Source of the DNA: Nonomuraea aurantiaca | Lineage (GTDB): Bacteria > Actinomycetota > Actinomycetes > Streptosporangiales > Streptosporangiaceae | DNA length: 64,000 bases | Assembly: GCF_020215705.1 (NCBI RefSeq) | Contig: NZ_JAIWNB010000008.1 | Location: 186,001 to 250,000 of the forward strand | Reading direction: 5' to 3' | Shown here: positions 25,827-34,464 of the stretch, piece after piece | Layout of the letters: each line of letters starts with the position of its first letter | Numbering within the stretch: the first letter of the stretch is position 1 | Position numbers and translations under genes: made by a program | Notes under the pieces: generated by a model | Databases searched by the model: none | Told to the model about the DNA's origin: nothing | What the model saw: only the letters and a program-made list of their open reading frames with translations

Positions 25827-26387
25827 ATGCCCGCAAAGAGACCGCCGATTCCCCTCTCCCGCGAGCGCATCATCGACGCCGCCCTCCACATCGCCGACTC
25901 CCAAGGGCTCAGGCGCCTGACGATGCGCAGGCTCGGCGACGCCCTGCAGGTGGAGGCCATGGCCATCTACCATCATCTGCCCCGGGGCAAGGAAGCGCTG
26001 ATGGACGCGCTGGCCGAGCACGTCACGGCGGTCCACGTGGAGCAGGGACCCACCTGGCAGGACACGGCCAGGGCGTGGTGCCGGGCCGGTCGCGAGCTGC
26101 TGCGCGAGCACCCCGGCGTCCTGGCGCTCGCGCTGACCAAACCACCCAAGGGCGGCACCGCGCTGGCCATCAGGGAGCAGACGGAGCAACTCGCCGACGC
26201 GGGCCTGAACGACGCGCCGGAAGCCGTACGGGCGCTGCGGGCCTTCGTGTTCGGCAGCGTCGCGGTCGAGGTTCAGCAGTCGGGCTGGGCCGACCCCGAG
26301 GTCGACGAGTGGACCAGGCGCGACGAGCGCGCCGACGTCGACTTCGAGCGCGGTCTCGACGCCTTGCTCAGGGGCTTGCAAAGCTAG
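25827..26387 (+). CDS. TetR-family transcriptional regulator
   Basis: About 186 residues. The N-terminal HTH has IIDAALHIADSQGLRRLTMR followed by LGDALQVEAMAIYHHLPRGK, the TetR recognition helix; the C-terminal ligand-binding region resembles the TetR_C_1 type (EALMDALAEHV). ATG codons at 25818 and 25827 are both in frame. The TATA-like sequence TACATAGTAAG just upstream suggests that its promoter sits immediately before the start. No obvious target gene is adjacent: the upstream neighbour is divergent and uncharacterised. Confidence 0.85.
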   Translation: MPAKRPPIPLSRERIIDAALHIADSQGLRRLTMRRLGDALQVEAMAIYHHLPRGKEALMDALAEHVTAVHVEQGPTWQDTARAWCRAGRELLREHPGVLALALTKPPKGGTALAIREQTEQLADAGLNDAPEAVRALRAFVFGSVAVEVQQSGWADPEVDEWTRRDERADVDFERGLDALLRGLQS

Positions 26388-26590
26388 TGGGCGTGTCTCG
26401 CTTGGACCGTTATCCTGTATAAGGCACGCTGTGTCGAAGGTCACACTTTCGCATCCTCCTGTAACAGTCCTAACGGACTATGTCCGAACGTGTGACATAC
26501 GCCGCACACTTGAAAGAAAGACAACACCCACGGTGTTCCCGCCCCTTTCTGACCCGCGGGAGCCAATCACGAGATATCGGAGGCACGCCG

Positions 26591-26788
26591 ATGTGCCCGC
26601 ACGACCCGGCCTGTCCGGCAGCCGAGGCGCCCGACCGCGAGGCCGCACGTACCCTCGCCTGCCATCCCGAGCAGGGGTGGAGCCTTCTCTGCAACGGCGT
26701 CGTCCTTTTCGAGGACACCGGGGAGCTCCTGCCTGGCGGCACCGTCATCGCTCCGCACCGCCCGGATCCGCTCGTCGGCGCCGCCTGA
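26591..26788 (+). CDS. DUF5999 family small protein
   Basis: A 65-residue protein widespread in actinomycetes: MCPHDPACPAAEAPDREAAR at the start and WSLLCNGVVLFEDTGELLP in the middle. Cys residues at 2, 8, 24 and 34 could bind metal, although the function is unknown. The ATG at 26591 has GGAGG seven bases upstream; a longer in-frame extension has no family similarity. The C-terminal codons and stop are reiterated in a 30-bp tandem array. Confidence 0.85.
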   Translation: MCPHDPACPAAEAPDREAARTLACHPEQGWSLLCNGVVLFEDTGELLPGGTVIAPHRPDPLVGAA

Positions 26789-26857
26789 GCCGCCAACCGG
26801 CTCATCGGCGCCTCCAGAGCCACTGACCGCTCACACGCAGCCTCGGAGCCACCACCC
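26768..26857 (+). repeat. 30-bp tandem repeat at the end of the DUF5999 gene
   Basis: Three diverged 30-bp copies start at 26768, 26798 and 26828. The first contains the last six codons and TGA of the DUF5999 gene; in the later copies the TGA has become AGA and GGA. The second aligns at 23 or more of 30 positions. Further loose repeats of CCTGAGTCCGCGGCC follow to about 26950. Confidence 0.75.
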
Positions 26858-26990
26858 GCCCCCGCGTCCCCTGAACCCGCGGCCCTTGGACCGTGTCTCA
26901 TGGGCCATGTCCCCTGAGTCCGCGGCCTCTGAGTCCGCGGCCCGTCCGCGGCGCGGACGGTGGACGCACGGCTCCCCTCAGGCACGCCAC

Positions 26991-27581
26991 TCACCCATAG
27001 CCGACGATCCACTCGGCGACCACCTCGCCCACCCGGGCGGGGTCCTTCTTCAGGTCGTGCCCCTCGCCCGGCAGCACAACCAGGCGTGCCGCGTCGGCGG
27101 CGTCGGGCACGCCGAACGGATCGCGGTCCCCGCTGACCACCAGCACGTCCACGCCCGCCTCACGCAGCTCGCCGGCCCTCGACTTCTCCGGCCTGCCCGG
27201 CGGGTGCAGCGGGAACGCGAGCGCCACCACCGCGACCGCGCCGACCACCTCGGCCGTACGGCAGGCCACCCTCGCCCCGTTGCTCCGGCCACCCTGCACC
27301 AGCGGCAGCCCCGGCCACCGCGCCCGTAGCTCACCCAGCACGACCTCCCACGCCTCGTCCTGCCGGACGGCCGAGCCCGGCGCCCGCGCCCCCGCGAGCC
27401 GGAACGGCTGCGTCACCCTGGCCACCACGGCCCCCACGTTCAGCGCCGCGTCGCGCACCGCCAGCAGATCGGGCGCGTCCACTCCCCCGGCCGACCCATG
27501 GGTCAGCACGAGCAGCAGCCGGGGCCGCTCCACCTCGTCGAACTCGACGTGCGCCGGCCCACGCGGGGTCATGATCCGCAT
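26991..27581 (-). CDS. Alpha/beta hydrolase (KANL3/Tex30-like)
   Basis: A 196-residue compact alpha/beta hydrolase. The N-terminal strand LLLVLTHGSAGGVDAPDL supplies the oxyanion-hole region, GGRSNGARVA the nucleophile elbow (Ser in G-x-S-x-G form), VVSGDRDPFG the Asp and GEGHDLKK the His. This matches the KANL3/Tex30 family, close to dienelactone hydrolases. The substrate is unknown. ATG codons at 27581 and 27572 are possible starts. It diverges from a small membrane protein gene. Confidence 0.82.
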   Translation of the reverse strand: MRIMTPRGPAHVEFDEVERPRLLLVLTHGSAGGVDAPDLLAVRDAALNVGAVVARVTQPFRLAGARAPGSAVRQDEAWEVVLGELRARWPGLPLVQGGRSNGARVACRTAEVVGAVAVVALAFPLHPPGRPEKSRAGELREAGVDVLVVSGDRDPFGVPDAADAARLVVLPGEGHDLKKDPARVGEVVAEWIVGYG

Positions 27582-27651
27582 GTCAGAACCGTACCTGGGG
27601 ATGAGTTCACCATGGCCCTCAGGGCTGATGACGGCGTGCCGCGCAGCCGCG

Positions 27652-28017
27652 ATGATGAGCCTCATGCCAGAGACGCGCCCCATCCGCGAGGACCTGCAGG
27701 CGACCCTCGACGCCCGCCGCGACCTCGGCCCCGAATACGAGGCCGCCCTGGTCGAGTCGTTCGTGGAGCGACTCGACGTCACGATCGCCGCCCGGGTGCG
27801 CGCCGAACTCCAGGCCCACGGCACCGGCCCCGGCCCGAGCAGGTCCAAGAGCCCGGGGGCGGCGATGATCCCGATCGCGCTGGGGTCGATGGGCATGGGC
27901 ATCCCGCTGACGGCCATCGCGGCGCCCCGGGGAGGTGGGTTCGGCTTAGCCATCGTCTGGTTCGCCATCGTCCTGATCAACGTCGCCGCAGCGGCCGCCA
28001 TCATGCGCCGCGGCTGA
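27652..28017 (+). CDS. Small membrane protein of unknown function
   Basis: About 121 residues. The N-terminal half is soluble and charged (REDLQATLDARRDLGPEYEA, VESFVERLDVTIAARVRAEL) and the C-terminal half has two hydrophobic helices (MIPIALGSMGMGIPLTAIA and LAIVWFAIVLINVAAAAAI). This cytosolic-helix plus double-TM arrangement is common in conserved actinomycete membrane proteins without a known role. Several in-frame ATGs (27652, 27655, 27664) compete; MPETRP at 27664 may be the true start. Confidence 0.65.
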   Translation: MMSLMPETRPIREDLQATLDARRDLGPEYEAALVESFVERLDVTIAARVRAELQAHGTGPGPSRSKSPGAAMIPIALGSMGMGIPLTAIAAPRGGGFGLAIVWFAIVLINVAAAAAIMRRG

Positions 28018-28108
28018 CCTCCGCACCTCCACCCCCGGGTGATCGATCGCGCCACGGGCGACAAGCCGTGACAGACGACAGAGCGGTCGTCGTGCTCGTC
28101 GCCTGCTC

Positions 28109-28476
28109 ATGGGCTTTCGCTCGGCGGCGGGAGCGCCGGCATGGCTCGCGGCGGTCGGCATCCTGATCCTGTTCACCCTGGCGCTGACGTGGCTCGCCGT
28201 CATCCCCGGTCTGTCCGCGAAGTCCGCGGCCGGCGCGAGCGCGTTCTCCTACCCGGTCATCTTCCTGCCGTTCCTCAGCGCGGCATTCGTGCCCACCGCC
28301 ACCATGTCGGCCCGCTGCGCGCCTTCGCCGAACACCAGCCGGTGACCTCCATCGTCAACCTGTTCACCCAGCAGCCGGTCGACACCCACATCTGGACCGC
28401 CCTCGCCTGGTGTGTCGGCCTCCCCATCGCCACGTGGATCTTCGCCATGGCCACTTACCGCCGAAAGATCTCCTAA
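28109..28476 (+). pseudogene. ABC-2 type transporter permease remnant (DrrB-like C-terminus)
   Basis: The frame from 28109 reads WLAAVGILILFTLALTWLAV and FSYPVIFLPFLSAAFVPTATM, matching the C-terminal membrane half of daunorubicin-type ABC-2 permeases. At about 28306 the frame shifts by one base and the family sequence continues in another frame as RAFAEHQPVTSIVNLF and ALAWCVGLPIATWIFAM to the stop at 28476. The N-terminal half and the ATPase gene are missing. It is a truncated, frameshifted remnant of a drug-export gene. Confidence 0.75.
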
Positions 28477-28545
28477 CAGCTGCGCGCACTCACCCACCAG
28501 GTGCGGCCGGCCCTGGCTGACAGTGGCCATGAGCCTGCTCATGAA

Positions 28546-28566
28546 GCGGCCTCCGACAGAGGCCGC
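28546..28566 (+). terminator. Hairpin after the ABC permease remnant
   Basis: GCGGCCTC-CGACA-GAGGCCGC forms a perfect 8-bp stem with a 5-base loop, 70 bp after the remnant's stop. There is no T tract. It may be the leftover terminator of the lost transporter operon. Confidence 0.45.
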
Positions 28567-28660
28567 ACTTGCGCCGCACCGTTTCGTCGCCACCGAAGCA
28601 GCCGCCTGGACTCGCCAGGGGGCGAACCTCCATGACGTCACACACCCGTCAGGTACAGCT

Positions 28661-29455
28661 ATGGCCGCAACGAAAGACTCCCGACCGGACCGGATGGTTG
28701 AGCGGCTGCTGGGCGACCACCACTCCCTGCCGCTGTCCATCGCGCTCCACCTCGTCCCTGGAGCTTTGATCGTCGCCGTCTACCTGCTCATCACCGGACC
28801 GCTCGTCAAGGCCATGGGCTATCCGCCGTTCCTGGGCTGGGCGATCGCCATGTGCCTGGCTCTGGCGCCGGCCCAGCTCGGCCTGCTGCTGTGGTTGGGC
28901 CGCCGGCGAAATGGCCGGTTATCGCTGCGTGGAGTGGTGAGCTATCTGGACAAGCCGATCCCACGCGGGAAGCTTGTCGCCATCGTCGCCGCCCTGATCG
29001 TGCAGATGGTGGTGCTGTCGTTCGCGTTGATACCCGTGGACAACTTCGTCTACCAGTGGCTGTTCCGGTGGGTCCCGTTCGAAGGCGCCGGCAGCGTCAC
29101 CGGATACCTCACCGGATGCTCACGCACCGCCGTCATCGTCTCGCTGGTGTCGTGCGTTCCGCTCACCGGACTGGCGTTCCCGATCATCGAAGAGCTCTAC
29201 TTCCGCGGCTTCCTGATGCCCCGCCTCTCCCGGCTGGGCCGGTGGACGCCGGTGGTCAACACCGCTCTGTTCTCGCTGTACCACTTCTGGTCGCCCTGGG
29301 GGTTCCTGTCCAGAGTGGTCTTCATGCTGCCGGGGGTCTGGCTCGTCTGGCGCAAGAAGGATCTGCGGCTGTCGATCGGGATGCATCCTGGCACGACGTT
29401 GCTCACAACGACGGTAGGCGTCATCGCCCTGCTGCTGAACCTCGTACCGTTGTAG
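28661..29455 (+). CDS. CPBP family intramembrane metalloprotease
   Basis: A 264-residue multi-pass membrane protein. The Abi/CPBP (Rce1-like) motifs are present: FPIIEELYFRGFLMPRLSR (EExxxR) and LFSLYHFWSPWG (FxxxH), followed by a hydrophobic C-terminus. These enzymes cleave prenylated or membrane substrates, and in bacteria often serve in self-immunity or membrane stress. The ATG at 28661 gives a normal N-terminus, and the upstream in-frame sequence overlaps the remnant hairpin. It appears to be monocistronic. Confidence 0.88.
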   Translation: MAATKDSRPDRMVERLLGDHHSLPLSIALHLVPGALIVAVYLLITGPLVKAMGYPPFLGWAIAMCLALAPAQLGLLLWLGRRRNGRLSLRGVVSYLDKPIPRGKLVAIVAALIVQMVVLSFALIPVDNFVYQWLFRWVPFEGAGSVTGYLTGCSRTAVIVSLVSCVPLTGLAFPIIEELYFRGFLMPRLSRLGRWTPVVNTALFSLYHFWSPWGFLSRVVFMLPGVWLVWRKKDLRLSIGMHPGTTLLTTTVGVIALLLNLVPL

Positions 29456-29499
29456 CGCCCGATCGGGAGAGACGAAGGCTCGCGGGACAGGGTGGTTGG

Positions 29500-30297
29500 T
29501 CAGGTGTCGCGGTCGTAGCGCAGCCGCACCTCCGCAGCCAGCGTCTCGTCCTCGTGCTCCAGCCCGTACGTCCAGACGCGACCAGCATCGTCGGCGCGGC
29601 CACGCAGCGGCAGGGTCCTGGCCAGCAGCTCGATGGCCAGTCCGCTCGTCGGCGCGTCACCGCCGTCCTCCACCGCGCCCGCGAACTCCGCGCAGGCGAG
29701 CTCCAGGTGCGCGATGCCGAGTTGCACCCGCAGCCGGGCCACGTCGTCCTGGGAGGCCACCTCGAGCGCCTCCAGCAGCACCTCGGCCGCCTCCCCCGGC
29801 TCCCCGCGCTCCAGCAGCAGCTCGGCCAGTTGCTGCGCGGCGTGCGCGCCCACGTCCGGCCCGGCGGCGGCCAGCGCGGCCCGCAGCTCGTTCTCCGCCT
29901 CGTCGTAGTCGCCCGCCAGCACGGCCAGCCGGGCCAGGGCGAGACGCGCCAGCGGGATGTAGGCGGCCGTGCCGACGCCCAGGACCGCCTGCCACGCACC
30001 CCTGGCCTGCTCGGTGCGGCCCTCGCGCTCAAACCCCTGCGCGAGGTGACAGGCCGCCTGAGCGGCGAACTCCGGATGCCCGGTCGCCAGCGCGACCCGG
30101 GCGGCCGCCCGGGCCCCCTCCGGGTCGCCCCGCTCGTCGAGCACCACGGCCAGGCCCACGGCGGCCTGCGCCCGGTCGGGCTCCTCGGGGTCGGCGGCCA
30201 GCTCGCTGAGTATGGCCGCCGCACCGTCGAGGTCACCGTGCTCGGCCAGGCGGCGAGCGGTGTCGAGAGGCGGGACCTGCAGCTCTGAGAACGTCAA
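29500..30297 (-). CDS. TPR-repeat protein
   Basis: A 265-residue helical protein consisting of tetratricopeptide-like repeats with pairs such as ARRLAEHGDLDGAAAILSEL, CHLAQGFEREGRTEQARGAW and AVLAGDYDEAENELRAALA. No signal peptide or catalytic domain is seen, so it is probably a cytoplasmic scaffold. The start is TTG at 30297, selected because AAGGAG lies six bases upstream and no ATG or GTG fits. It is on the same strand as gcvP, 243 bp downstream of it. Confidence 0.75.
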   Translation of the reverse strand: MTFSELQVPPLDTARRLAEHGDLDGAAAILSELAADPEEPDRAQAAVGLAVVLDERGDPEGARAAARVALATGHPEFAAQAACHLAQGFEREGRTEQARGAWQAVLGVGTAAYIPLARLALARLAVLAGDYDEAENELRAALAAAGPDVGAHAAQQLAELLLERGEPGEAAEVLLEALEVASQDDVARLRVQLGIAHLELACAEFAGAVEDGGDAPTSGLAIELLARTLPLRGRADDAGRVWTYGLEHEDETLAAEVRLRYDRDT

Positions 30298-30540
30298 GAG
30301 AGCTCCTTAGGCGACGGTCGGACCGAGCCTAACGAGTTCCGGTGATCATGTCTTCTCACTGACCACGTTCAGCCTGGGTGGCGGGAAAAAATCCCGGAAA
30401 ACGGGCGTAGCCCTCCCCTACCGAACGCAGCGGCGGAGAGGGCCACGGTCCCGCAGCCGAGAAAGCCACGATCACGCGAACGTGACGTACGGGTCGGTCA
30501 CGGGCGCAACGGCCGGATTAGTCGGGAACGTGACGCCAAG
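30298..30540. other. Spacer between gcvP and the TPR gene
   Basis: This 243-bp gap holds no gene. A small hairpin with a run of A on the plus strand (CGGGA-AAAAA-TCCCG, 30382-30396) reads as a T-loop hairpin on the gcvP strand and could terminate gcvP. It also must contain the TPR gene promoter. Confidence 0.4.
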
Positions 30541-33378
30541 TCAGTCCTCGTACGCCTCCAGCGGCGGGCAGGAGCACACCAGGTTGCGGTCACCGTAAGC
30601 CTGGTCGATGCGCCGCACCGGCACCCAGTACTTGCCCTCCCGCAGCGACGGCAGCGGATAGGCCGCCTCGGTACGGCTGTACGGGTGAGCCCACTCGTCG
30701 GCCGCGACGGCCTCGGCGGTGTGAGGGGCGTTGCGCAGCGGGTTGTCGGCGCGGTCGTAGTCGCCCGAGGCGACCCGTGCCATCTCGCCCCTGATGGCCA
30801 CCATCGCGTCGACGAACCGGTCCAGCTCGGCCAGGTCCTCGCTCTCGGTCGGCTCGATCATCAGCGTGCCGGCGACCGGGAACGACATGGTCGGCGCGTG
30901 GAAGCCGTAGTCGATGAGCCGCTTGGCCACGTCGTCGACCGTGACGCCGGTCTCCTTGGTGATCTGCCGCAGGTCGACGATGCACTCGTGGGCCACCAGC
31001 CCGCCGCGCCCGGTGTAGAGCACCGGGTAGTGCGGGGCCAGCCGCCGGGCGAGGTAGTTGGCCGACAGGATCGCCTGCTCGGTGGCCGCGGCCAGGCCGT
31101 CGCCGCCCATCATCCTGACGTACGCCCAGGAGATCGGCAGGATGCCCGCCGAGCCGTACGGGGCCGCCGCGACCGCGCCGACCGGGGAGCCGGGGCGCAG
31201 CGGGTGGCCCGGCAGGTAGGCGGCCAGGTGGCCGCGGACCGCGACCGGGCCGACGCCGGGGCCGCCACCCCCGTGCGGGATGCAGAACGTCTTGTGCAAG
31301 TTGAGGTGGGAGACGTCGGCGCCGAACTCACCCGGCTTGGCCAGCCCGACCAGCGCGTTGAGGTTGGCCCCGTCGACGTAGACCTGGCCGCCCGCGTCGT
31401 GCACCTTGGCGCAGACCTCGGTGATCGTCTCCTCGAAGACGCCGTGCGTCGACGGGTAGGTGAGCATGATCGCGGCCAGCGCGTCACGGTGCTTGTCGAT
31501 CTTGGCGTCGAGGTCGGCCAGGTCCACGTTGCCCTCGGTGTCGCAGGCCACGACCACGACGCGCATACCGGCCATGACGGCGCTGGCCGCGTTCGTGCCG
31601 TGCGCGGAGGACGGGATGAGGCAGATGTCGCGGTGCTCGTCGCCGTGGTCGCGGTGGTAGGCCCGGATCGCGAGCAGCCCGGCGAACTCTCCCTGGGACC
31701 CGGCGTTCGGCTGGATGGAGACCGCGTCGTAGCCGGTCACCTCGGCCAGCCACTCCTCCAGGGTCTCGATGAGGTGGCGGTAGCCCGCGGCCTGCCCGAC
31801 GGGCGCGAAGGGGTGGATCCCGGCGAACTCCGGCCAGGTGATGGGCTCCATCTCGGTGGTCGCGTTGAGCTTCATCGTGCAGGAGCCGAGCGGGATCATG
31901 GACCGGTCGAGGGCGATGTCCTTGTCCTGGAGCCTGCGCAGGTAGCGCAGCATCGCGGTCTCGGAGTGGTGGCTGTGGAAGACCGGATGGGTGAGGTAGC
32001 CGGACTCCCGCGTCAGCGCGGCGGGCAGCGTGTCCAGCCCCTCGTCGGTGAGGAGGCCGGCCGCCGGCCCGCTGACGCCGAAGGCGGCGGCGACCTGCTC
32101 GAGGTCGGCCGCCGTGGTCTTCTCGTCGCAGGCGATGGAGACGTGGTCGGCGTCGGCCTGCCACAGGTTGACGCCGCGTTCGGCGGCCTGCCGGACGACG
32201 TCGGCGGCCCGGCCGGGCACCTTGGCCAGCACGGTGTCGAAGAACTCCCGGTGGACGACCTCGACGCCGCCGCGGCGCAGGCACTCGGCCAGCGTGGCGG
32301 CGTGCCGGTGCACGCGGGCGGCGATGCGGCGCAGCCCGTCGGGGCCGTGGTAGACGGCGTACATGCCGGCGATGACGGCGAGCAGGACCTGCGCGGTGCA
32401 GATGTTGCTGGTGGCCTTCTCGCGCCTGATGTGCTGCTCGCGGGTCTGCAGGGCCAGCCGGTAGGCGGGCGCGCCGTCGGCGTCGACGGAGACGCCCACG
32501 AGGCGGCCGGGCATCTGCCGCTGCAGCCCTTCGCGTACGGACATGTAGGCGGCGTGCGGCCCGCCGAAGCCGAACGGCACGCCGAAACGCTGTGAGGAGC
32601 CGATCGCGATGTCGGCGCCGAGCTCGCCCGGCGCGGTGACCAGGGTCAGCGCGAGCAGGTCGGCGGCGGCCACGACGAGCGCGCCCGCGGCGTGCGCCCG
32701 CTCGGCCACGGCGCGGAAGTCGCGCAGCCGGCCAGAGGCGCCGGGGTATTGGACGAGCACGCCGAAGCACTCGGGCAGCTCGCCGTCGAGGGTGTCCTCG
32801 ACCAGCGTGATGCCCAGCGGCTCGGCGCGGGTGGCCAGCACCGTCTTGGTCTGGGGCAGCGCGTCGGCGTCGACGACGAACACGGCGCTCTTGGACTTGC
32901 CCGCGCGCCTGGCCAGCGTCATCGCCTCGGCGGCGGCCGTGCTCTCGTCGAGCAGGGAGGCGCCCGCGACGTCGAGCCCGGTCAGGTCGGAGACGACGGT
33001 CTGGAAGTTGAGCAGCGCCTCCAGGCGGCCCTGCGAGATCTCCGGCTGGTAGGGGGTGTAGGCGGTGTACCAGCCCGGGTTCTCCAGCAGGTTGCGGCGG
33101 ATCACCGCCGGGGTGATCGTGTCGTGGTAACCCAGGCCGATCATCGAGGTGAGCACCTTGTTGCGGTCCGCGATGGCCCGCAGTTCGGCGATGACCTCGG
33201 TCTCACTGGCCGCGGCGGGCAGCGAGAGCCGGTCCTTGATCCTGATGGACTCCGGGACGGCCATCGCCACCAGGTCGCCCACCGACTCGAAACCCACGGC
33301 CTCGAGCATGCGCTGCTGCTCGGATTCGGACGGGCCGATGTGCCGGGTCGAGAACGGCGGAGCTGACAGATCGGTCAT
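30541..33378 (-). CDS. gcvP: Glycine dehydrogenase (decarboxylating), P protein
   Basis: A full-length 945-residue P protein of the glycine cleavage system, with fused alpha and beta halves. The N-terminus reads FSTRHIGPSESEQQRMLEAVG; the PLP-binding Lys lies in HLNLHKTFCIPHGGGGPGVG (about residue 700), and MIPLGSCTMKLNATTEM is another signature. It decarboxylates glycine and loads the aminomethyl group on the H protein lipoyl arm. A tandem glycine riboswitch occupies its leader. The gcvT and gcvH genes are not in this window, so the P protein is expressed separately. Confidence 0.97.
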   Translation of the reverse strand: MTDLSAPPFSTRHIGPSESEQQRMLEAVGFESVGDLVAMAVPESIRIKDRLSLPAAASETEVIAELRAIADRNKVLTSMIGLGYHDTITPAVIRRNLLENPGWYTAYTPYQPEISQGRLEALLNFQTVVSDLTGLDVAGASLLDESTAAAEAMTLARRAGKSKSAVFVVDADALPQTKTVLATRAEPLGITLVEDTLDGELPECFGVLVQYPGASGRLRDFRAVAERAHAAGALVVAAADLLALTLVTAPGELGADIAIGSSQRFGVPFGFGGPHAAYMSVREGLQRQMPGRLVGVSVDADGAPAYRLALQTREQHIRREKATSNICTAQVLLAVIAGMYAVYHGPDGLRRIAARVHRHAATLAECLRRGGVEVVHREFFDTVLAKVPGRAADVVRQAAERGVNLWQADADHVSIACDEKTTAADLEQVAAAFGVSGPAAGLLTDEGLDTLPAALTRESGYLTHPVFHSHHSETAMLRYLRRLQDKDIALDRSMIPLGSCTMKLNATTEMEPITWPEFAGIHPFAPVGQAAGYRHLIETLEEWLAEVTGYDAVSIQPNAGSQGEFAGLLAIRAYHRDHGDEHRDICLIPSSAHGTNAASAVMAGMRVVVVACDTEGNVDLADLDAKIDKHRDALAAIMLTYPSTHGVFEETITEVCAKVHDAGGQVYVDGANLNALVGLAKPGEFGADVSHLNLHKTFCIPHGGGGPGVGPVAVRGHLAAYLPGHPLRPGSPVGAVAAAPYGSAGILPISWAYVRMMGGDGLAAATEQAILSANYLARRLAPHYPVLYTGRGGLVAHECIVDLRQITKETGVTVDDVAKRLIDYGFHAPTMSFPVAGTLMIEPTESEDLAELDRFVDAMVAIRGEMARVASGDYDRADNPLRNAPHTAEAVAADEWAHPYSRTEAAYPLPSLREGKYWVPVRRIDQAYGDRNLVCSCPPLEAYED

Positions 33379-33424
33379 GGAGGTGCCTCCCGAGGGCTAT
33401 GGAGACCGGCGCCTGGGCGCGGGC

Positions 33425-33628
33425 GAGTGCCGGATCTCCCCCTCTGTCATGGCGACCTGAGAGCTTCACCCCCATGAGGGCTTGCACCGTCGGTGAGGCG
33501 CGCCTGGCGGGCGTGCCTGCTTTCCAGAGTTGCCTACCCCGAGCGGTACGGGTGCCTGAGAGATTCCGGGGAGGGTTGCTCCTTCGGCGCCCCGGGACCA
33601 GCCCGGGACTCTCCCGCAGGGGGTCGTC
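33425..33628 (-). promoter_or_regulatory. Tandem glycine riboswitch
   Basis: The leader of gcvP carries two glycine aptamers in tandem. On the minus strand the first (about 33628-33530) reads GCGGGAGAGTCCC, CGCCGAAGGAGCAACCC, ATCTCTCAGGCACC and GTAGGCAACTCTGGA; the second (about 33520-33430) reads CACCGACGGTGCAAG, GTGAAGCTCTCAGGT and CCATGACAGAGGGGGA. This is the glycine riboswitch consensus. It should turn gcvP on when glycine is abundant. Confidence 0.95.
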
Positions 33629-33656
33629 AGCCTTGCCCTCTAAGGTTACTACCGTA

Positions 33657-33710
33657 TTGCTACCCTATGCGGCATTGCTACCCTATGCGGCGTTACTACC
33701 CTATGCGGCG
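33657..33710 (-). repeat. 18-bp tandem repeat at the end of the merR gene
   Basis: Three 18-bp copies (plus-strand form TTGCTACCCTATGCGGCA) at 33657, 33675 and 33693. On the coding strand the first contains the last codons of merR (Arg-Arg-Ile-Gly-stop), with TAG at 33696-33698, and each further copy repeats an in-frame TAG. The array separates merR from the gcvP riboswitch and may contain the gcvP promoter. Confidence 0.9.
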
Positions 33711-34316
33711 CGCCCGGCGCCGCTGGGCCAACTCGTCAGCGGGGTGGTCGGCCGGGACGCTGTCCTCGACCGCCGCTCTTTCCCCCGGCAGCTCCGCGAG
33801 GGAGCCCTCGACCTCACGCCAGACCCGGCCGAGCGCGATGCCGAACACGCCCTGGCCGCCCTGGAGCAGATCGATCACCTCGTCGGCCGAGGTGCACTCG
33901 TAGACGCTGACGCCGTCGCTCATGAGCGTGATCTGCGCGAGGTCGCCGACCCCGCGGTCACGCAGGTGTTGTACGGCTGTACGGATCTGCTGGAGGGAGA
34001 CTCCGGTGTCGAGTAGCCGCTTGACGACCTTGAGCACCAGGATGTCGCGGAAGCTGTAGAGCCGTTGGGAGCCCGAACCGTGCGCGGCTCTTATCGTGGG
34101 CTGGACCAGGTCCGTGCGCGCCCAGTAGTCGAGCTGCCGGTAGGTGATGCCGGCCGCCGCGCACGCCGTCGGGCCGCGGTATCCGATGTCTCCCGGCAGT
34201 GTCGTGGGCTGCTCGTCGAAGAGCAAGCCCTGCTCTCCGGCACGCTGCCGCGCACTCTCACGCCGCACCGGATCTTCCTGGCCGGCCGTCTTTCCCTCGC
34301 CGCTGCTGACCGCCAC
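33696..34316 (-). CDS. MerR-family transcriptional regulator (Rv1830-like)
   Basis: A 206-residue regulator conserved in actinobacteria in this locus. The winged-helix MerR domain begins at about residue 45 with GYRGPTACAAAGITYRQLDY and continues YSFRDILVLKVVKRLLDTGV; a coiled-coil and a small C-terminal domain follow. I chose GTG 34316 because GGAGG lies six bases upstream and the product matches the family N-terminus; the open frame to 34505 is unconserved. It is oriented with BFN, FtsR and FHA genes upstream. Its terminal codons are tandemly repeated. Confidence 0.88.
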   Translation of the reverse strand: MAVSSGEGKTAGQEDPVRRESARQRAGEQGLLFDEQPTTLPGDIGYRGPTACAAAGITYRQLDYWARTDLVQPTIRAAHGSGSQRLYSFRDILVLKVVKRLLDTGVSLQQIRTAVQHLRDRGVGDLAQITLMSDGVSVYECTSADEVIDLLQGGQGVFGIALGRVWREVEGSLAELPGERAAVEDSVPADHPADELAQRRRARRIG

Positions 34317-34464
34317 GCGGACCTCCGGCTTTCTCTCATCCCATGGCCTGATCTGGGGGTTCGTAAAAGCGCGGCCATGGGTTTCACTTGCACCGTAGGA
34401 CCGTGACCATGCGCAGTCAACGATCCGGCTCGGCGCGTCGTGAAGCGTAAATGCACTGAAATAC

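Noticed and set aside
28852..30288. 478-codon plus-strand open frame
   Set aside because: Crosses the CPBP gene in another frame and the antisense of the TPR gene; no coherent domain.
30685..32595. 636-codon plus-strand open frame
   Set aside because: Antisense to gcvP; composition-driven, no family match.
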